Source: Archangiaceae bacterium (lineage in GTDB: Bacteria; Myxococcota; Myxococcia; Myxococcales; Myxococcaceae). From it: DNA of 47,931 bases. A program made the position numbers and the translations under genes. Positions 24,784 through 36,089 of this stretch are shown one piece after another (the stretch's first letter is position 1; each line of letters opens with the position of its first letter). The notes beneath the pieces were generated by a model. That model ran no database searches. It saw nothing but the letters and a program-made list of their open reading frames with translations, and had not been told where the DNA came from. The stretch is taken from the NCBI GenBank assembly GCA_016879935.1, contig JAACJQ010000149.1:1-47931 (forward strand), read 5' to 3'.

Positions 24784-25314
24784 ATGAGCTTCTTCACGCG
24801 CCTGAAACTCGCGTTGTCCTTCCTGTTTGGAGGCGATTTACCGGCCTCCGCGACGCCGGCCGCCCCCTCGTTGCCGGCCCCCGAGCCCAAGCCTGCGCTG
24901 CCCCCGCCCGCCCCCGTGTTGACGGCCGAACAGCAGCACGGCGCCGCGTTGTTCTTCCTGGGCCTGCTCCAGCGTGAAGGCCGGTTGCTCGACTTCCTGC
25001 AGGAGGACATCACCTCGTTCTCCGACGCAGACATCGGTGCCGCTTCGCGCGTCGTGCATTCAGGCTGCAAGAAGGTGTTGGCGCAGTACCTGGCCGTCAC
25101 GCCCGTGGTGAAAGACGTCGAGGGCGCGTCGGTCTCGGTGCCGCAAGGCTTCGACGCGAGCCGCTTCCGGCTCACCGGCAACGTCACCGGTCAGGGCCCG
25201 TGGAATGGCAGCCTCAAGCACCACGGCTGGGTGGCGACGAAGATCGAGCTGCCCGCGGTGCCGTCGACGGTCGACGTGAAGGTCATCGCTCCTGCCGAAG
25301 TCGAGCTGCCGTGA
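24784..25314 (+). CDS. DUF2760 protein of the Hsp70 module
   Basis: A 176-residue protein. The N-terminus MSFFTRLKLALSFLFGG is amphipathic to hydrophobic, followed by an Ala/Pro linker (residues 20-50). The conserved DUF2760 body has ALFFLGLLQREGRLLDFLQE, then GASRVVHSGCKKVL, and ends with GSLKHHGWVATKIELP. In many bacteria DUF2760 genes lie directly before one or two Hsp70 genes, as here. The TGA overlaps the first Hsp70 start as GTGA. Biochemical function is unknown; a co-chaperone or membrane-anchor role is inferred from the genetic linkage. Confidence 0.85.
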   Translation: MSFFTRLKLALSFLFGGDLPASATPAAPSLPAPEPKPALPPPAPVLTAEQQHGAALFFLGLLQREGRLLDFLQEDITSFSDADIGAASRVVHSGCKKVLAQYLAVTPVVKDVEGASVSVPQGFDASRFRLTGNVTGQGPWNGSLKHHGWVATKIELPAVPSTVDVKVIAPAEVELP

Positions 25315-27119
25315 GCGCGACGTTCTCCATCGGCATCGACCTCGGCACGACGCACTCGGCGATCTCGTACATCGCGCTCGACGCGAAAGAAGGTCGTGGC
25401 GCGAATCAGGCCGTGCTGCCGATTCCGCAGGTGACGGCGCCGGGCACGACCGAGCCGAAGCAGCTCTGGCCTTCGTTCGTGTACCTCGCGGCCGAGACGG
25501 AGTTCCCCAAAGACGCGCTCGCGTTGCCGTGGAAGAGCGACCAGCGCACGGTCGTGGGTGAGTTCGCCCGCACGCACGGCGCGAAGGTGCCGACTCGTCT
25601 CGTCGCGTCCGCGAAGTCGTGGCTGTGTCACCCCGGAGTCGATCGCCGCGCGAAGATCCTCCCGTGGCAGGCGCCGGCCGACGTGACGAAGGTGTCTCCG
25701 GTCGAAGCGAGCGCGCGCGTGCTCGAGCACCTGCGCAGCGCGTGGAACAAGGAGCTCGGCAAGAAGGCGCCGCTCGATGAGCAGGAGATCATCGTCACCG
25801 TTCCCGCCTCGTTCGATGCGGCCGCGAAGGAACTCACCCTCGAAGCCGCGAAGCAGGCAGGCCTCGAGCGCGTGACGTTGCTCGAAGAGCCGCAAGCCGC
25901 CGTCTACGCGTGGCTCGAAGCGATGGGGAACGACTGGCGCAAACACCTCGTCGCGGGTGACGTGCTGCTCGTCGTCGACGTCGGTGGTGGCACGTCTGAC
26001 TTCTCGCTGATTCGCGTCGCGGAGCAGGAAGGCACGCTCTCGCTCGAGCGCCTCGCCGTGGGAGATCACATTCTCCTCGGCGGCGACAACATGGACCTCG
26101 CCCTCGCGTTCTCGGTGAACGAGCGCTTCAAGGCGAACGGCAAGACGCTCGACGCCTGGCAGATGGCGGCGCTCACGCAGGCCTGCCGCGTCGCGAAGGA
26201 GCAGCTCTTCCTCGACCCGAAGCTCGAGAAGGCCGCGGTGACGGTGCCCGGTCGAGGCAGCTCGCTCATCGGCGGAACGCTCAAGGGTGAAGTCACACGC
26301 GCCGAGCTGACGACGCTGCTGACCGATGGCTTCTTCCCGAAGTGTCAGGTGAGCGACGTTCCCGTTTCCGCTCGGCGGTCCGGTCTTGCCCAGGTGGCGC
26401 TCCCGTATGCGCAGGACGCGGGCATCACGAAGCACCTCGCGGCGTTCCTGTCGCGCCAGGCGGGTTCGCTGCAGCTGTCGACGACGTTCGCGCAGCCGAC
26501 GGCCGTGCTGTTCAACGGTGGTGTGTTCAAAGCCGCGCCGCTGAAGTCGCGCGTGCTCGAGGTGTTGAACACGTGGCTGTCGACCGCGGGCGCGAAGCCG
26601 GCGAAGGAACTCCCCGGCGCCGATCTCGATCTCGCCGTCGCGCGTGGCGCCGCAGCGTACGGCTGGGTGAAGAGCGGCCACGGCATTCGCATTCGTGGCG
26701 GCACCGCGCGCAGCTACTACGTGGGTGTCGAGGCCGCGATGCTGGCGGTGCCCGGCTACGTGCCTCCCGTGAAGGCGCTGTGTGTCGCGCCGTTCGGCAT
26801 GGAAGAAGGCACGCAGGCCGACGTTCCGCCGCAGGAGTTCGGGCTGGTCGTCGGAGAGCCCACGCGGTTCCGTTTCTTCTCGTCGTCGACGCGCCGTGAC
26901 GACGCGGTGGGCTCGATGGTGGAAGACGCCGAGCACGCGAAGGATCTGGAAGAGCTGCCGCCCATCGAGACCTCGCTCGCGGGCAATCAGGTCGGGCAGC
27001 TCGTGCCCGTGAACCTGCAGGCGGCCGTCACCGAGCTCGGCGCGCTCGAAGTTCGTTGTCTGGAGCGCGGCGGCAAGGGCCAGTGGAAGCTCGAGCTCAA
27101 CGTGCGCGAGCGGGAGTAA
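25311..27119 (+). CDS. Hsp70-family protein 1 of the DUF2760 module
   Basis: A 602-residue Hsp70-like ATPase starting at GTG 25311, overlapping the DUF2760 stop as GTGA. The nucleotide-binding domain has phosphate-1 FSIGIDLGTTHSAIS (residues 5-19), phosphate-2 VVDVGGGTSDFSL near residue 222, and LLEEPQAAVYAW between them. The adenosine motif near residue 398 is VLFNGGVFKA instead of the DnaK-type VGGSTR. The C-terminal 190 residues do not resemble a DnaK substrate-binding domain with lid. No DnaJ or GrpE gene is near. The client is unknown. The second Hsp70 gene begins 6 bases after the stop. Confidence 0.88.
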   Translation: MSATFSIGIDLGTTHSAISYIALDAKEGRGANQAVLPIPQVTAPGTTEPKQLWPSFVYLAAETEFPKDALALPWKSDQRTVVGEFARTHGAKVPTRLVASAKSWLCHPGVDRRAKILPWQAPADVTKVSPVEASARVLEHLRSAWNKELGKKAPLDEQEIIVTVPASFDAAAKELTLEAAKQAGLERVTLLEEPQAAVYAWLEAMGNDWRKHLVAGDVLLVVDVGGGTSDFSLIRVAEQEGTLSLERLAVGDHILLGGDNMDLALAFSVNERFKANGKTLDAWQMAALTQACRVAKEQLFLDPKLEKAAVTVPGRGSSLIGGTLKGEVTRAELTTLLTDGFFPKCQVSDVPVSARRSGLAQVALPYAQDAGITKHLAAFLSRQAGSLQLSTTFAQPTAVLFNGGVFKAAPLKSRVLEVLNTWLSTAGAKPAKELPGADLDLAVARGAAAYGWVKSGHGIRIRGGTARSYYVGVEAAMLAVPGYVPPVKALCVAPFGMEEGTQADVPPQEFGLVVGEPTRFRFFSSSTRRDDAVGSMVEDAEHAKDLEELPPIETSLAGNQVGQLVPVNLQAAVTELGALEVRCLERGGKGQWKLELNVRERE

Positions 27120-27125
27120 CCCCTC

Positions 27126-29882
<2,757 letters not shown>

Positions 29883-29885
29883 GAT

Positions 29886-30125
29886 TCACGCCGGGCACGG
29901 CTGGTCGCGCACGACCCGCTTCGTCGACGGTGGGTTCTTCGCCAGCTTCTCGGCCGGGCGCACGGGCCGACGCACCAGCTCTCCGCCGCAGTTCAAACAC
30001 TTCATCGAGAGCGACTTCGCGCACGCCGCACACCACGTGCACTCGAAGCTGCAGATGAACGCCTCGGCGTCTGGCGCCAGATCACGATCGCAACACTCAC
30101 AGTTTGGTCGCAGCTCGAGTGCCAT
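29886..30125 (-). CDS. DUF1272 zinc-ribbon protein
   Basis: A 79-residue protein with the DUF1272 pattern LELRPNCECCDRDL, ICSFECTWCAACA, and CLNCGGELVRRPVRP. Eight Cys in C-x2-C type pairs probably bind two zinc ions. ATG 30125 overlaps the preceding START-domain stop as TGATG, so the two are coupled. It ends 3 bases from the Hsp70 stop on the other strand. The C-terminal tail after RPVRP is basic. Function is unknown for the family. Confidence 0.88.
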   Translation of the reverse strand: MALELRPNCECCDRDLAPDAEAFICSFECTWCAACAKSLSMKCLNCGGELVRRPVRPAEKLAKNPPSTKRVVRDQPCPA

Positions 30126-30784
30126 CACTTCGATCCCGCCGCTGACTCTGCGGCAATTCGTTCCTTCATCCGTTTCTGCGCCTCACGCTCGACGTTCTTG
30201 TACGTGTCCGTCACGCCCTTCTCGTTGCCCATGTTCGCAGCGAACGCGGGAATCCACCCGCCCGGGTCCACCGCGAACTTGTGCACGAGCCACGTCTTCC
30301 CGCCCTCCTTCGCCGTCGCGAGCCACATGCCGTCATTCGTCTGAAGCCGAATGATGCCCGACCGCTCGGGAAGGAACTTCGGCCGCGCCACCCACTTCGC
30401 CTCGAACGTGCCGGTGCCGTCGGCCTTCACCGCCTGCGGCTGCCAGAGCTGCGTGACGTAATCGCGCTTCCCCACCACGGGCAGATCGATGAGCGTGTAG
30501 ATGAAGATGCTCTGATCGTCGGGCTGCTCCTTGATGATTCGCGCGTCGACCATGTACGGCATGAACGACTTCAGCCGCGGCACGTTCATCAGCGCATCCT
30601 GCACGTCGATGAGCGGAGCGTTCACTTCGCCCTCGGCCCACACTTCTTTGATCGCCGTGCCCGTCACCGGCCGGTTCTTCACCGTCACCGGCCCAGTCAC
30701 GACCGTCTCCCACTTCGGCTCGTCGGCCAGACTCGCTCCCGAAATCAGGAGCGCGAACACCCAGCTGGCAGAGACGCGCGACAC
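30125..30784 (-). CDS. secreted START-domain (lipid-binding) protein
   Basis: A 219-residue protein with a probable signal peptide (MSRVSASWVFALLISGASLA) starting at GTG 30784. The body matches the START/SRPBCC lipid-transfer fold: a helix-rich NVPRLKSFMPYMVDARI, IYTLIDLPVVGKRDYVTQLW, SGIIRLQTNDGMWLA and a C-terminal amphipathic helix. It is divergent from the RND/MMPL exporter gene 100 bases away, suggesting a shared role in lipid movement or homeostasis. It is translationally coupled to DUF1272. The ligand is unknown. Confidence 0.85.
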   Translation of the reverse strand: MSRVSASWVFALLISGASLADEPKWETVVTGPVTVKNRPVTGTAIKEVWAEGEVNAPLIDVQDALMNVPRLKSFMPYMVDARIIKEQPDDQSIFIYTLIDLPVVGKRDYVTQLWQPQAVKADGTGTFEAKWVARPKFLPERSGIIRLQTNDGMWLATAKEGGKTWLVHKFAVDPGGWIPAFAANMGNEKGVTDTYKNVEREAQKRMKERIAAESAAGSK

Positions 30785-30884
30785 GAGACGCCGAGTGTAG
30801 CGCCCGTGAAACGATGGTGCTAACCGCACCGCCGCCCAGTCGTCTTCGGGGGTTGTCGCAGCGCGCCCCGCACGAGGTGAAGTC

Positions 30885-33326
30885 GTGTCGCCAGAATCCC
30901 GAACCTCCCAGCTGCTGACGAAACTCGCGAACTTCAGTTTCTCGCGGCCGGTGCTCGTCGTCATGGTGCTGCTGACCATCGGCGGCACGTTCGGATTCAT
31001 CGCCAGCCGCCTCGGCTTCCGCGGCGACTTCATCGAGCTGCTGCCCGACTCCACCCGCGAAGTGCAGGACCTGAAGGTCGTTCAGGAGATGGCCGGCGGT
31101 GGCGGCTACTTCGTCGTGCGCGTTCGCGGAGACTCGAAAGAGACCCGACGCCCCTACGCCGCCGCTCTCGCGAAGAAGCTCGAAGAGCAGAAGGACCTCG
31201 TCTCGTACGTCGAGTACCACTTCGACGCGTCGTTCTTCACCACGCGCGCGTTGTGGTTGCTCTCTTCCGACAAGCTCAAGGCGCTCGGCGAAGACGTCGA
31301 CGCGCGAATCACCTGGGAGAAGCAGCGCGCCCTGCCCGGCTTCGTCGATCTGCTCGAAGAAGCCCCGCCCCCGACGCTGGAAGAGATCGAGAAGAAGTAC
31401 GGCAGTCAGGCCCGCCAGAGCGAGTACATCGAAGGCCGCACCGCGCCCGAGCTGTACATGTTCGTGAAGCCCACGAAGCAGGCCGGCGATCTCGACTTCA
31501 ACCGGCAGATCCTCGGCAAGGTCACCGAGGTCACCGCGTCGATGGCACCGCAGTTCCCGCAGATCGAGGTCGACTTCACCGGCGCCTACGTCGCGCGTGT
31601 CGAAGAAGACGACGTCATGCGTGAAGACCTCGGCCGCGCAGGCCTCGTCTCGACGGTGCTCGCGCTCACCATCATTCTGCTCTCCACGCGCCGCATCACC
31701 GCGCTGCTCGTCGTCGCCCTGCCCGTCGCGCTCGGCATCTCGGCCACGTTCGCCTTCGCGTACTTCACCATCGGCCACCTGAACCCGGTCACCGGCTTCC
31801 TCGGAGCGATCCTCGTCGGCCTCGGCCTCGAGTACGGCACCCACCTCGCGATGCGCTACTGGGAGGAGCGTCGCCAGGCCGACGTGCTGCCCGCGCTGCG
31901 CACCACCGTCATCAGCACCTTCCCCGGAGCGCTCACCAGCGCCACCACCAACGCCGTCGCCTTCCTCGTGCTGCTCGCGAGCCGCTTCGACGCCTTCAAG
32001 CAGTTCGGCAGCATCGCCGGCTTCGGCGTGATGGCCACCGTCATCTCGGCCTACGTGATGGCGCCCGCGATTCTGCGCCTCGCCGAGCGCATTCGCCCCT
32101 TCAAGGCCGACAAGGTCGCCCTCGACGCCGACGGCAACGAGAAGAGCGGCCCGCGCGTTCCGACCTCGGCCCTCGTCGCCATCATCGTCGGCATCACCGC
32201 CGTCGCGGCGGTCTCGGCCACCTACGCGCCCAAGGCGTCGTTCGAGAAGGACCTCAAGCGGCTCAAGGGCAAGTCACCGGCCACCGAGCTCGACGAGGCC
32301 ATCAACGATCAGCTCGGCATCATCATGACGCCAGCCATCGTCGCGGTGTAGACGCTCGACGAAGCACAGAAGCTCGCCACCATCTCGCGCGAGTTCAAGG
32401 TCGAGAAGGGCGCGGTCTCGGCGATTCACGAGATCGCCTCCATCAACGACTTCTTCCCGCCGCCTGCCGACACCGAGGCTCGTCGCGCCGGCATCAAACG
32501 GCTCGGCGAAGTGCTCCAGCGCGTGCCCGAGTCCATTCGCACCGGCAAGGACAAGGAGCGCTTCGACTCGCTCGCGAAGATGATCGCCTCGGAGCCGTGG
32601 GGCCCCAACGAAGTGCCCAACGAGCTGCGCCGTCGCTTCCAGCCCATCAAGGGCGAGGGCACCTTCGTGCTCATCTTCCCCGCGCTCACTGGCTACAACG
32701 CCGACTCGCTCGACAAGTGGGCCGCCGACCTCGACGAGGTGCAGGCGCGTGGGCTCAAGGCGGGCATCGACCCTCACATCCTCGACACCAACCGCATCGC
32801 CTCGCGCATCTTCACCATCGTGCGCGAAGACGGCCCCTTCATCATGGGCGCCGCCGGCCTCGTGGTGTTCGTGATGATCCTCATCAGCCTGCGCTCGCTG
32901 ACGCGCACGATTCTGGTGACGGTGCCGCTCTACATCGGCATCACCTGCATCTTCGGCGCGATGCAGCTGTTCGACGTGAAGCTCAACTTCCTCAACGTCG
33001 TCGTGCTGCCGAACCTGCTCACCATCGCCGTCGACAACTCCGTGCACCTGTACCATCGGTACATGGAGGAGGGCCCCGGCTCCATCGGCCACGCGCTGCG
33101 GCACACCGGCTTCGCCTCGTTCGTCGCCACCTGCAGCAACGCCGCCGGCTACGCCGCCCTCTTCGTCGCCCGCCATGAAGGCCTGCGCAGCATCGCGTGG
33201 CTCGCCGTGCTCGGCGTCATCTGCTCGTTCATCGGCACGACCATTCTCTTCCCTGCCCTGCTCGAGCTGGTGGAGCGCCTGAAGCTCAAGTCGCCGCCGC
33301 CTGCCCCCGAGATCGCGCCGAAGTAA
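30885..33326 (+). pseudogene. RND/MMPL-family exporter interrupted by in-frame TAG
   Basis: One frame of 814 codons encodes a typical RND permease of the MMPL/hopanoid-transporter type. The first half has TM1 (VLVVMVLLTIGGTFGF), a periplasmic domain, and a five-helix bundle including GAILVGLGLEYGTHLAMRYW. The second half repeats this with LTIAVDNSVHLYHRYM. At 32349-32351 codon 489 is TAG, between ITPAIVAV-like residues and TLDEAQKLATIS. Coding is seamless on both sides, with no frame change. GTG 30885 has a GAGGTGA ribosome binding site. Products would be a 488-residue N-terminal half and, only with readthrough or restart (for example GTG 32511), the rest. It may be a nonsense mutation, suppression or an assembly error. 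Confidence 0.85.
32349..32351 (+). other. in-frame amber codon inside RND exporter
   Basis: GTG-TAG-ACG-CTC-GAC: the stop sits in the second periplasmic domain, and the downstream frame continues without another stop for 325 codons to the natural TAA. A single-base change from AAG, CAG or GAG would explain it. Confidence 0.85.
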
Positions 33327-34301
33327 TCAGCTCACCGCGATGACCGACTTGCCGCGCGCGTGACCGTTCGCGAGCTCGGCGATCGCCGCGCCCGTCTCCT
33401 CCAGCTTCCACACCTTGCCCAGGGTCGCCTTCAGCTTGCCCGCGACGATCAGCTCGACGAGCGAGACCAGCGCCGGCTGCTTCACGAACGACGACACCGG
33501 CTTCAGCGACTGGCTCACGAACGGCGAGAGGAACAGCGCCGCGAACACCCGCCGCATCATGCCGAGAATCGAGCCGCCACCTTCTCCACCGATGACCGCC
33601 AGCGTGCCCTTCGGCGTCAGCGCGGTGCGGAGCTCGGACAACGACCGGTTACTCACCGTGTCGATGATGACGTCGTACCGTTTGCCCGAGGCCGCGAAGT
33701 CTTCGCGCGTGTAGTCGACGACGTGTGACGCCCCGAGCTGCTTCACGAACTCGGCCTTCGCGCCGCTGCACACCGCCGTCACCTCGGCGCCCATCGCCTT
33801 CGCGAGCTGGGTGGCGTAGCTGCCGACACCGCCGGCCGCTCCGATGACGAGCACCGACTGGCCCGGCTGCACCTTTGCCACGTCACGCACCGCCGCCAGC
33901 GCCGTCGCCGCCGACACGGGAATCACCGCCGCTTCCTGGAACGACAGGCCCGCCGGCTTGTGAATGAGCACCTCTTCTTTCGCGCGCGCGAACTCGGCGA
34001 AAGAACCGTCACAGTTGCCGAACACCTCGTCGCCGGGCCGAAAGCGCGTCACCTTCGCGCCCACCGCCTCGACCACGCCCGCGACGTCGAGCCCGCGCAC
34101 CTTCGCCTTCGGCTTGAACACACCGAACCCGAACAGCCGCACGAGGTACGGCCTGCCCGTCATGAGGTGCCACACGCCCGGGTCGACGCCCGCCGCGCGC
34201 ACGCGCACCAGCACCTCGTCATCGCCAATCGTCGGCCGCTCGATCTCCTCGAGCTTCAGCACTTCGGGGCCGCCGTACACGTCCTGGGTGATCGCCTTCA
34301 T
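33327..34301 (-). CDS. zinc-independent MDR-family NAD(P) oxidoreductase (quinone reductase-like)
   Basis: A 324-residue medium-chain dehydrogenase/reductase: MKAITQDVYGGPEVL at the start, GLDVAGVVEAVG, GDEVFGNCDGSFAEF, and the nucleotide loop VLVIGAAGGVGSYATQLAKAMGA. The Cys/His zinc ligands of alcohol dehydrogenases are missing, as in quinone oxidoreductases. ATG 34301 follows GGAGAG by 5 bases. It ends flush against the RND gene. It is probably a NADPH-dependent reductase of quinones or enones; the substrate is unknown. About 90 bases separate it from the XRE regulator gene on the same strand. Confidence 0.88.
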   Translation of the reverse strand: MKAITQDVYGGPEVLKLEEIERPTIGDDEVLVRVRAAGVDPGVWHLMTGRPYLVRLFGFGVFKPKAKVRGLDVAGVVEAVGAKVTRFRPGDEVFGNCDGSFAEFARAKEEVLIHKPAGLSFQEAAVIPVSAATALAAVRDVAKVQPGQSVLVIGAAGGVGSYATQLAKAMGAEVTAVCSGAKAEFVKQLGASHVVDYTREDFAASGKRYDVIIDTVSNRSLSELRTALTPKGTLAVIGGEGGGSILGMMRRVFAALFLSPFVSQSLKPVSSFVKQPALVSLVELIVAGKLKATLGKVWKLEETGAAIAELANGHARGKSVIAVS

Positions 34302-34391
34302 GTCGTCTCTCCGTTGGGTGAAACAGGGCACACGTCGACCAGGGCGACCGCCATGGCCGCCGGGGAGAAGCGTGCTGTGGGGGAAGAACCG

Positions 34392-34607
34392 CTACGTCTC
34401 TGGGTACTGGAACACCTGCTCGAGCGGCACCTTGAAGACCCGCGCGATTTGAAACGCCATCTCGAGGGTGGGCGAGTACCTGCCCTGCTCGATGGCGATG
34501 ATGGTCTGCCGCGTGACGCCGATGCGATCAGCCAGCTCGGCCTGCGTCATCTCTCCGTTCGCGAACCGCAGCGCGCGAATGGAGTTCGTCACCTGCGTCG
34601 GCGTCAC
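34392..34607 (-). CDS. XRE-family transcriptional regulator (YozG type)
   Basis: A 71-residue single-domain Cro/C1 HTH: NSIRALRFANGEMTQAELADRIGVTRQTI is helices 1-3, with GRYSPTLEMAFQIARVF completing the fold and VFQYPET at the end, standard for this small family. The start GTG 34607 overlaps the previous TGA as GTGA; GTG 34610 is an alternative. It is paired with the small membrane protein upstream, a common arrangement in which the regulator controls the pair. It ends with TAG at normal family length. Its likely operator is the GACAT/ATGTC palindrome at 35087-35112. Confidence 0.9.
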   Translation of the reverse strand: MTPTQVTNSIRALRFANGEMTQAELADRIGVTRQTIIAIEQGRYSPTLEMAFQIARVFKVPLEQVFQYPET

Positions 34608-35032
34608 CACGACGAGAACCCGCGTCGGTACGCCGCGAGCCGGGCCATGGAGCCGAAGACTGCCGAGGCCACGAACGAGAGATAGATGACGTTCGCGATC
34701 CAGAAGTGCTTCGCCTCGAGCATCGAGAGCACCATCGCGACGAGCGCGCCGATGACCAGGAACGACTGGCCGACGATCGTGCCGAACCGCTCGATCTCGC
34801 GATCACGCACGTCGCGCTTGCCCGCGTCTTCGGGAGCGAGGAACGAGATGACCGCGTTGCCGATGATGTTCGCCACGATGGCGCCACCGATGCTCGCCAG
34901 CATCGGCGTCACGTAGGCCACCTCGGTCAGCGCGAGGCCCTGCGAGCGCGCGATCAGAATGGCGCCGTAGATGGCGGCTCCCACCAACGCGACCACTGCA
35001 AACACCCACGTGTTCTTTTCATCGAAGGACAT
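34604..35032 (-). CDS. small four-helix membrane protein paired with XRE regulator
   Basis: A 142-residue protein with four hydrophobic segments: WVFAVVALVGAAIYGAIL, a second starting YVTPMLASIGGAIVANI, then after a charged loop (EDAGKRDVRDREIERFG) IVGQSFLVIGALVAMVL and ANVIYLSFVASAVFGSM. Topology and the downstream XRE gene match DUF2178-like membrane/regulator pairs. ATG 35032 is preferred (AGG 8-10 bases upstream); ATG 35047 and GTG 35065 are alternatives. Function is unknown; the charged loop between helices 2 and 3 is the most conserved-looking element. Confidence 0.75.
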   Translation of the reverse strand: MSFDEKNTWVFAVVALVGAAIYGAILIARSQGLALTEVAYVTPMLASIGGAIVANIIGNAVISFLAPEDAGKRDVRDREIERFGTIVGQSFLVIGALVAMVLSMLEAKHFWIANVIYLSFVASAVFGSMARLAAYRRGFSSW

Positions 35033-35072
35033 CGGCTCGCCTCGCATGTCGAGAATCTTTGACACGCCACGA

Positions 35073-35099
35073 AGTAAAGCGCGGCAGACATCATGTCAA
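35073..35099 (-). promoter_or_regulatory. sigma-70-like promoter for the membrane protein/XRE operon
   Basis: Read on the minus strand, a perfect -35 TTGACA (35099-35094) is followed after 15-17 bases by an AT-rich TTTACTT (35078-35072) as a weak -10. It lies about 40 bases before the ATG at 35032. The stretch is markedly richer in A+T than its surroundings. Confidence 0.5.
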
Positions 35100-35112
35100 G
35101 TAAGCCAGACAT
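35087..35112. promoter_or_regulatory. candidate operator, GACAT/ATGTC inverted repeats
   Basis: GACAT-C-ATGTC (35087-35097) is a perfect palindrome, and a third half-site GACAT lies at 35108-35112, making a second inverted pair with ATGTC. The cluster covers the -35 element of the operon encoding the XRE regulator, which suggests autorepression. Confidence 0.5.
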
Positions 35113-35152
35113 ACTCACCCGCGAGAACCAGCAATATCAAGATGATGGATCG

Positions 35153-35584
35153 TCAGTCGGAGAGTCCCGGCCGGTCCTTCACGACCATCATGGTGCCGAC
35201 CATGGTCGTGCAGAGGTGCTCCTGCCCATCGCGCAGGGCGAAGACCTCGCCGCTCACCACGCTGATGGTGCGGCCGGCTTTCACGACCTTCGCGCGCGCG
35301 ATGATCGCCTCACCTCTGGCAGGCGCGAGCAGGTTCACTTTGAACTCGATGGAGAGCACACCCGCGCCCTCGGGCATCATCGAAAGCGCGGCGTAGCCAC
35401 AGGCGCTGTCGACGACCGTGGTGACGACGCCAGCGTGCAGAAACCCGTGCTGCTGCGTCAGGTCTTCGCGAAACGGCATGCGAATGGTGACCGCCCCGGG
35501 AGCGACGGCTTCGAGCACACAGCCGAACGTGGCCATGACCTTCTGCCGCTCGAAGCTGCTGCGAACGCGCGCTTCGACGTCCAC
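35153..35584 (-). CDS. PaaI-family hotdog thioesterase
   Basis: A 143-residue hotdog-fold protein. MPFREDLTQQHGFLHAGVVTTVVDSACGYAA contains the PaaI/4HBT HGG-like loop and helix with catalytic-type Asp, and LSIEFKVNLLAPARGE is the following beta-strand motif. It starts with GTG 35584, 4 bases after the GNAT stop, so the two are co-transcribed. It probably hydrolyses an acyl-CoA thioester; the acyl group is unknown. There is no link to the XRE pair downstream beyond shared strand. Confidence 0.9.
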   Translation of the reverse strand: MDVEARVRSSFERQKVMATFGCVLEAVAPGAVTIRMPFREDLTQQHGFLHAGVVTTVVDSACGYAALSMMPEGAGVLSIEFKVNLLAPARGEAIIARAKVVKAGRTISVVSGEVFALRDGQEHLCTTMVGTMMVVKDRPGLSD

Positions 35585-35588
35585 CGAG

Positions 35589-36059
35589 TCAGACCGGAGA
35601 CTTCTTCATCTCGAGGTGCGGCATCCCCGCTTCCTCGAAGACGGCGCCGTCGGCCTCGTAGCCATGGCGCTTGTAGAACTCCATCGCCGAGAGCTGGGCG
35701 TGCAGCTTGATGCCGGTGAGCCCGCGCTGCTTCGCCTCGGCCTCGAGCGCGGTGAGCAGCTTCGCGCCGACACCCGACTTTCGATCGCTCGACAGCACCG
35801 CCATGCGGCCCACGCGCCCCCACTTCCCGCTCGCGCCCGGAGGAGGCTCCGGCAGCTCGACGAGCCGGCCCGTGCCGATGGCGTGACCGCCCTTCATGGC
35901 CAGCACGTGGTACGCGCTCGCGTCTTCGGCGTCGCGCTCGAGGCTCTCGGGAACGCTCTGCTCCTCGATGAAGACGACCTCACGAATGGCGAGCGCCTGA
36001 AAGAGCTCTCCCTCGTTCTTCACGGGGACGACGACGATGGGCGTGGCGGTGGCCGACAT
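35589..36059 (-). CDS. GNAT-family N-acetyltransferase
   Basis: A 156-residue GNAT protein. REVVFIEEQSVPESLERD is the N-terminal alpha1/2 segment, VGRMAVLSSDRKSGVGAKLL is motif A with the acetyl-CoA pyrophosphate loop, and LHAQLSAMEFYKRHGYEADG is motif B, resembling the ElaA/YjcF group. ATG 36059 is chosen because the upstream frame is low-complexity and not protein-like. It is divergent from the MFS transporter with only about 30 bases between starts. The acetyl acceptor is unknown. Confidence 0.88.
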   Translation of the reverse strand: MSATATPIVVVPVKNEGELFQALAIREVVFIEEQSVPESLERDAEDASAYHVLAMKGGHAIGTGRLVELPEPPPGASGKWGRVGRMAVLSSDRKSGVGAKLLTALEAEAKQRGLTGIKLHAQLSAMEFYKRHGYEADGAVFEEAGMPHLEMKKSPV

Positions 36060-36089
36060 CGCGGCGCGTGATAGGGCACTTCGCAGGTG

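Noticed and set aside
32349-32351. Pyrrolysine insertion at the amber codon
   Set aside because: Pyrrolysine use is not expected in this lineage or in RND permeases, and no downstream insertion structure was recognised.
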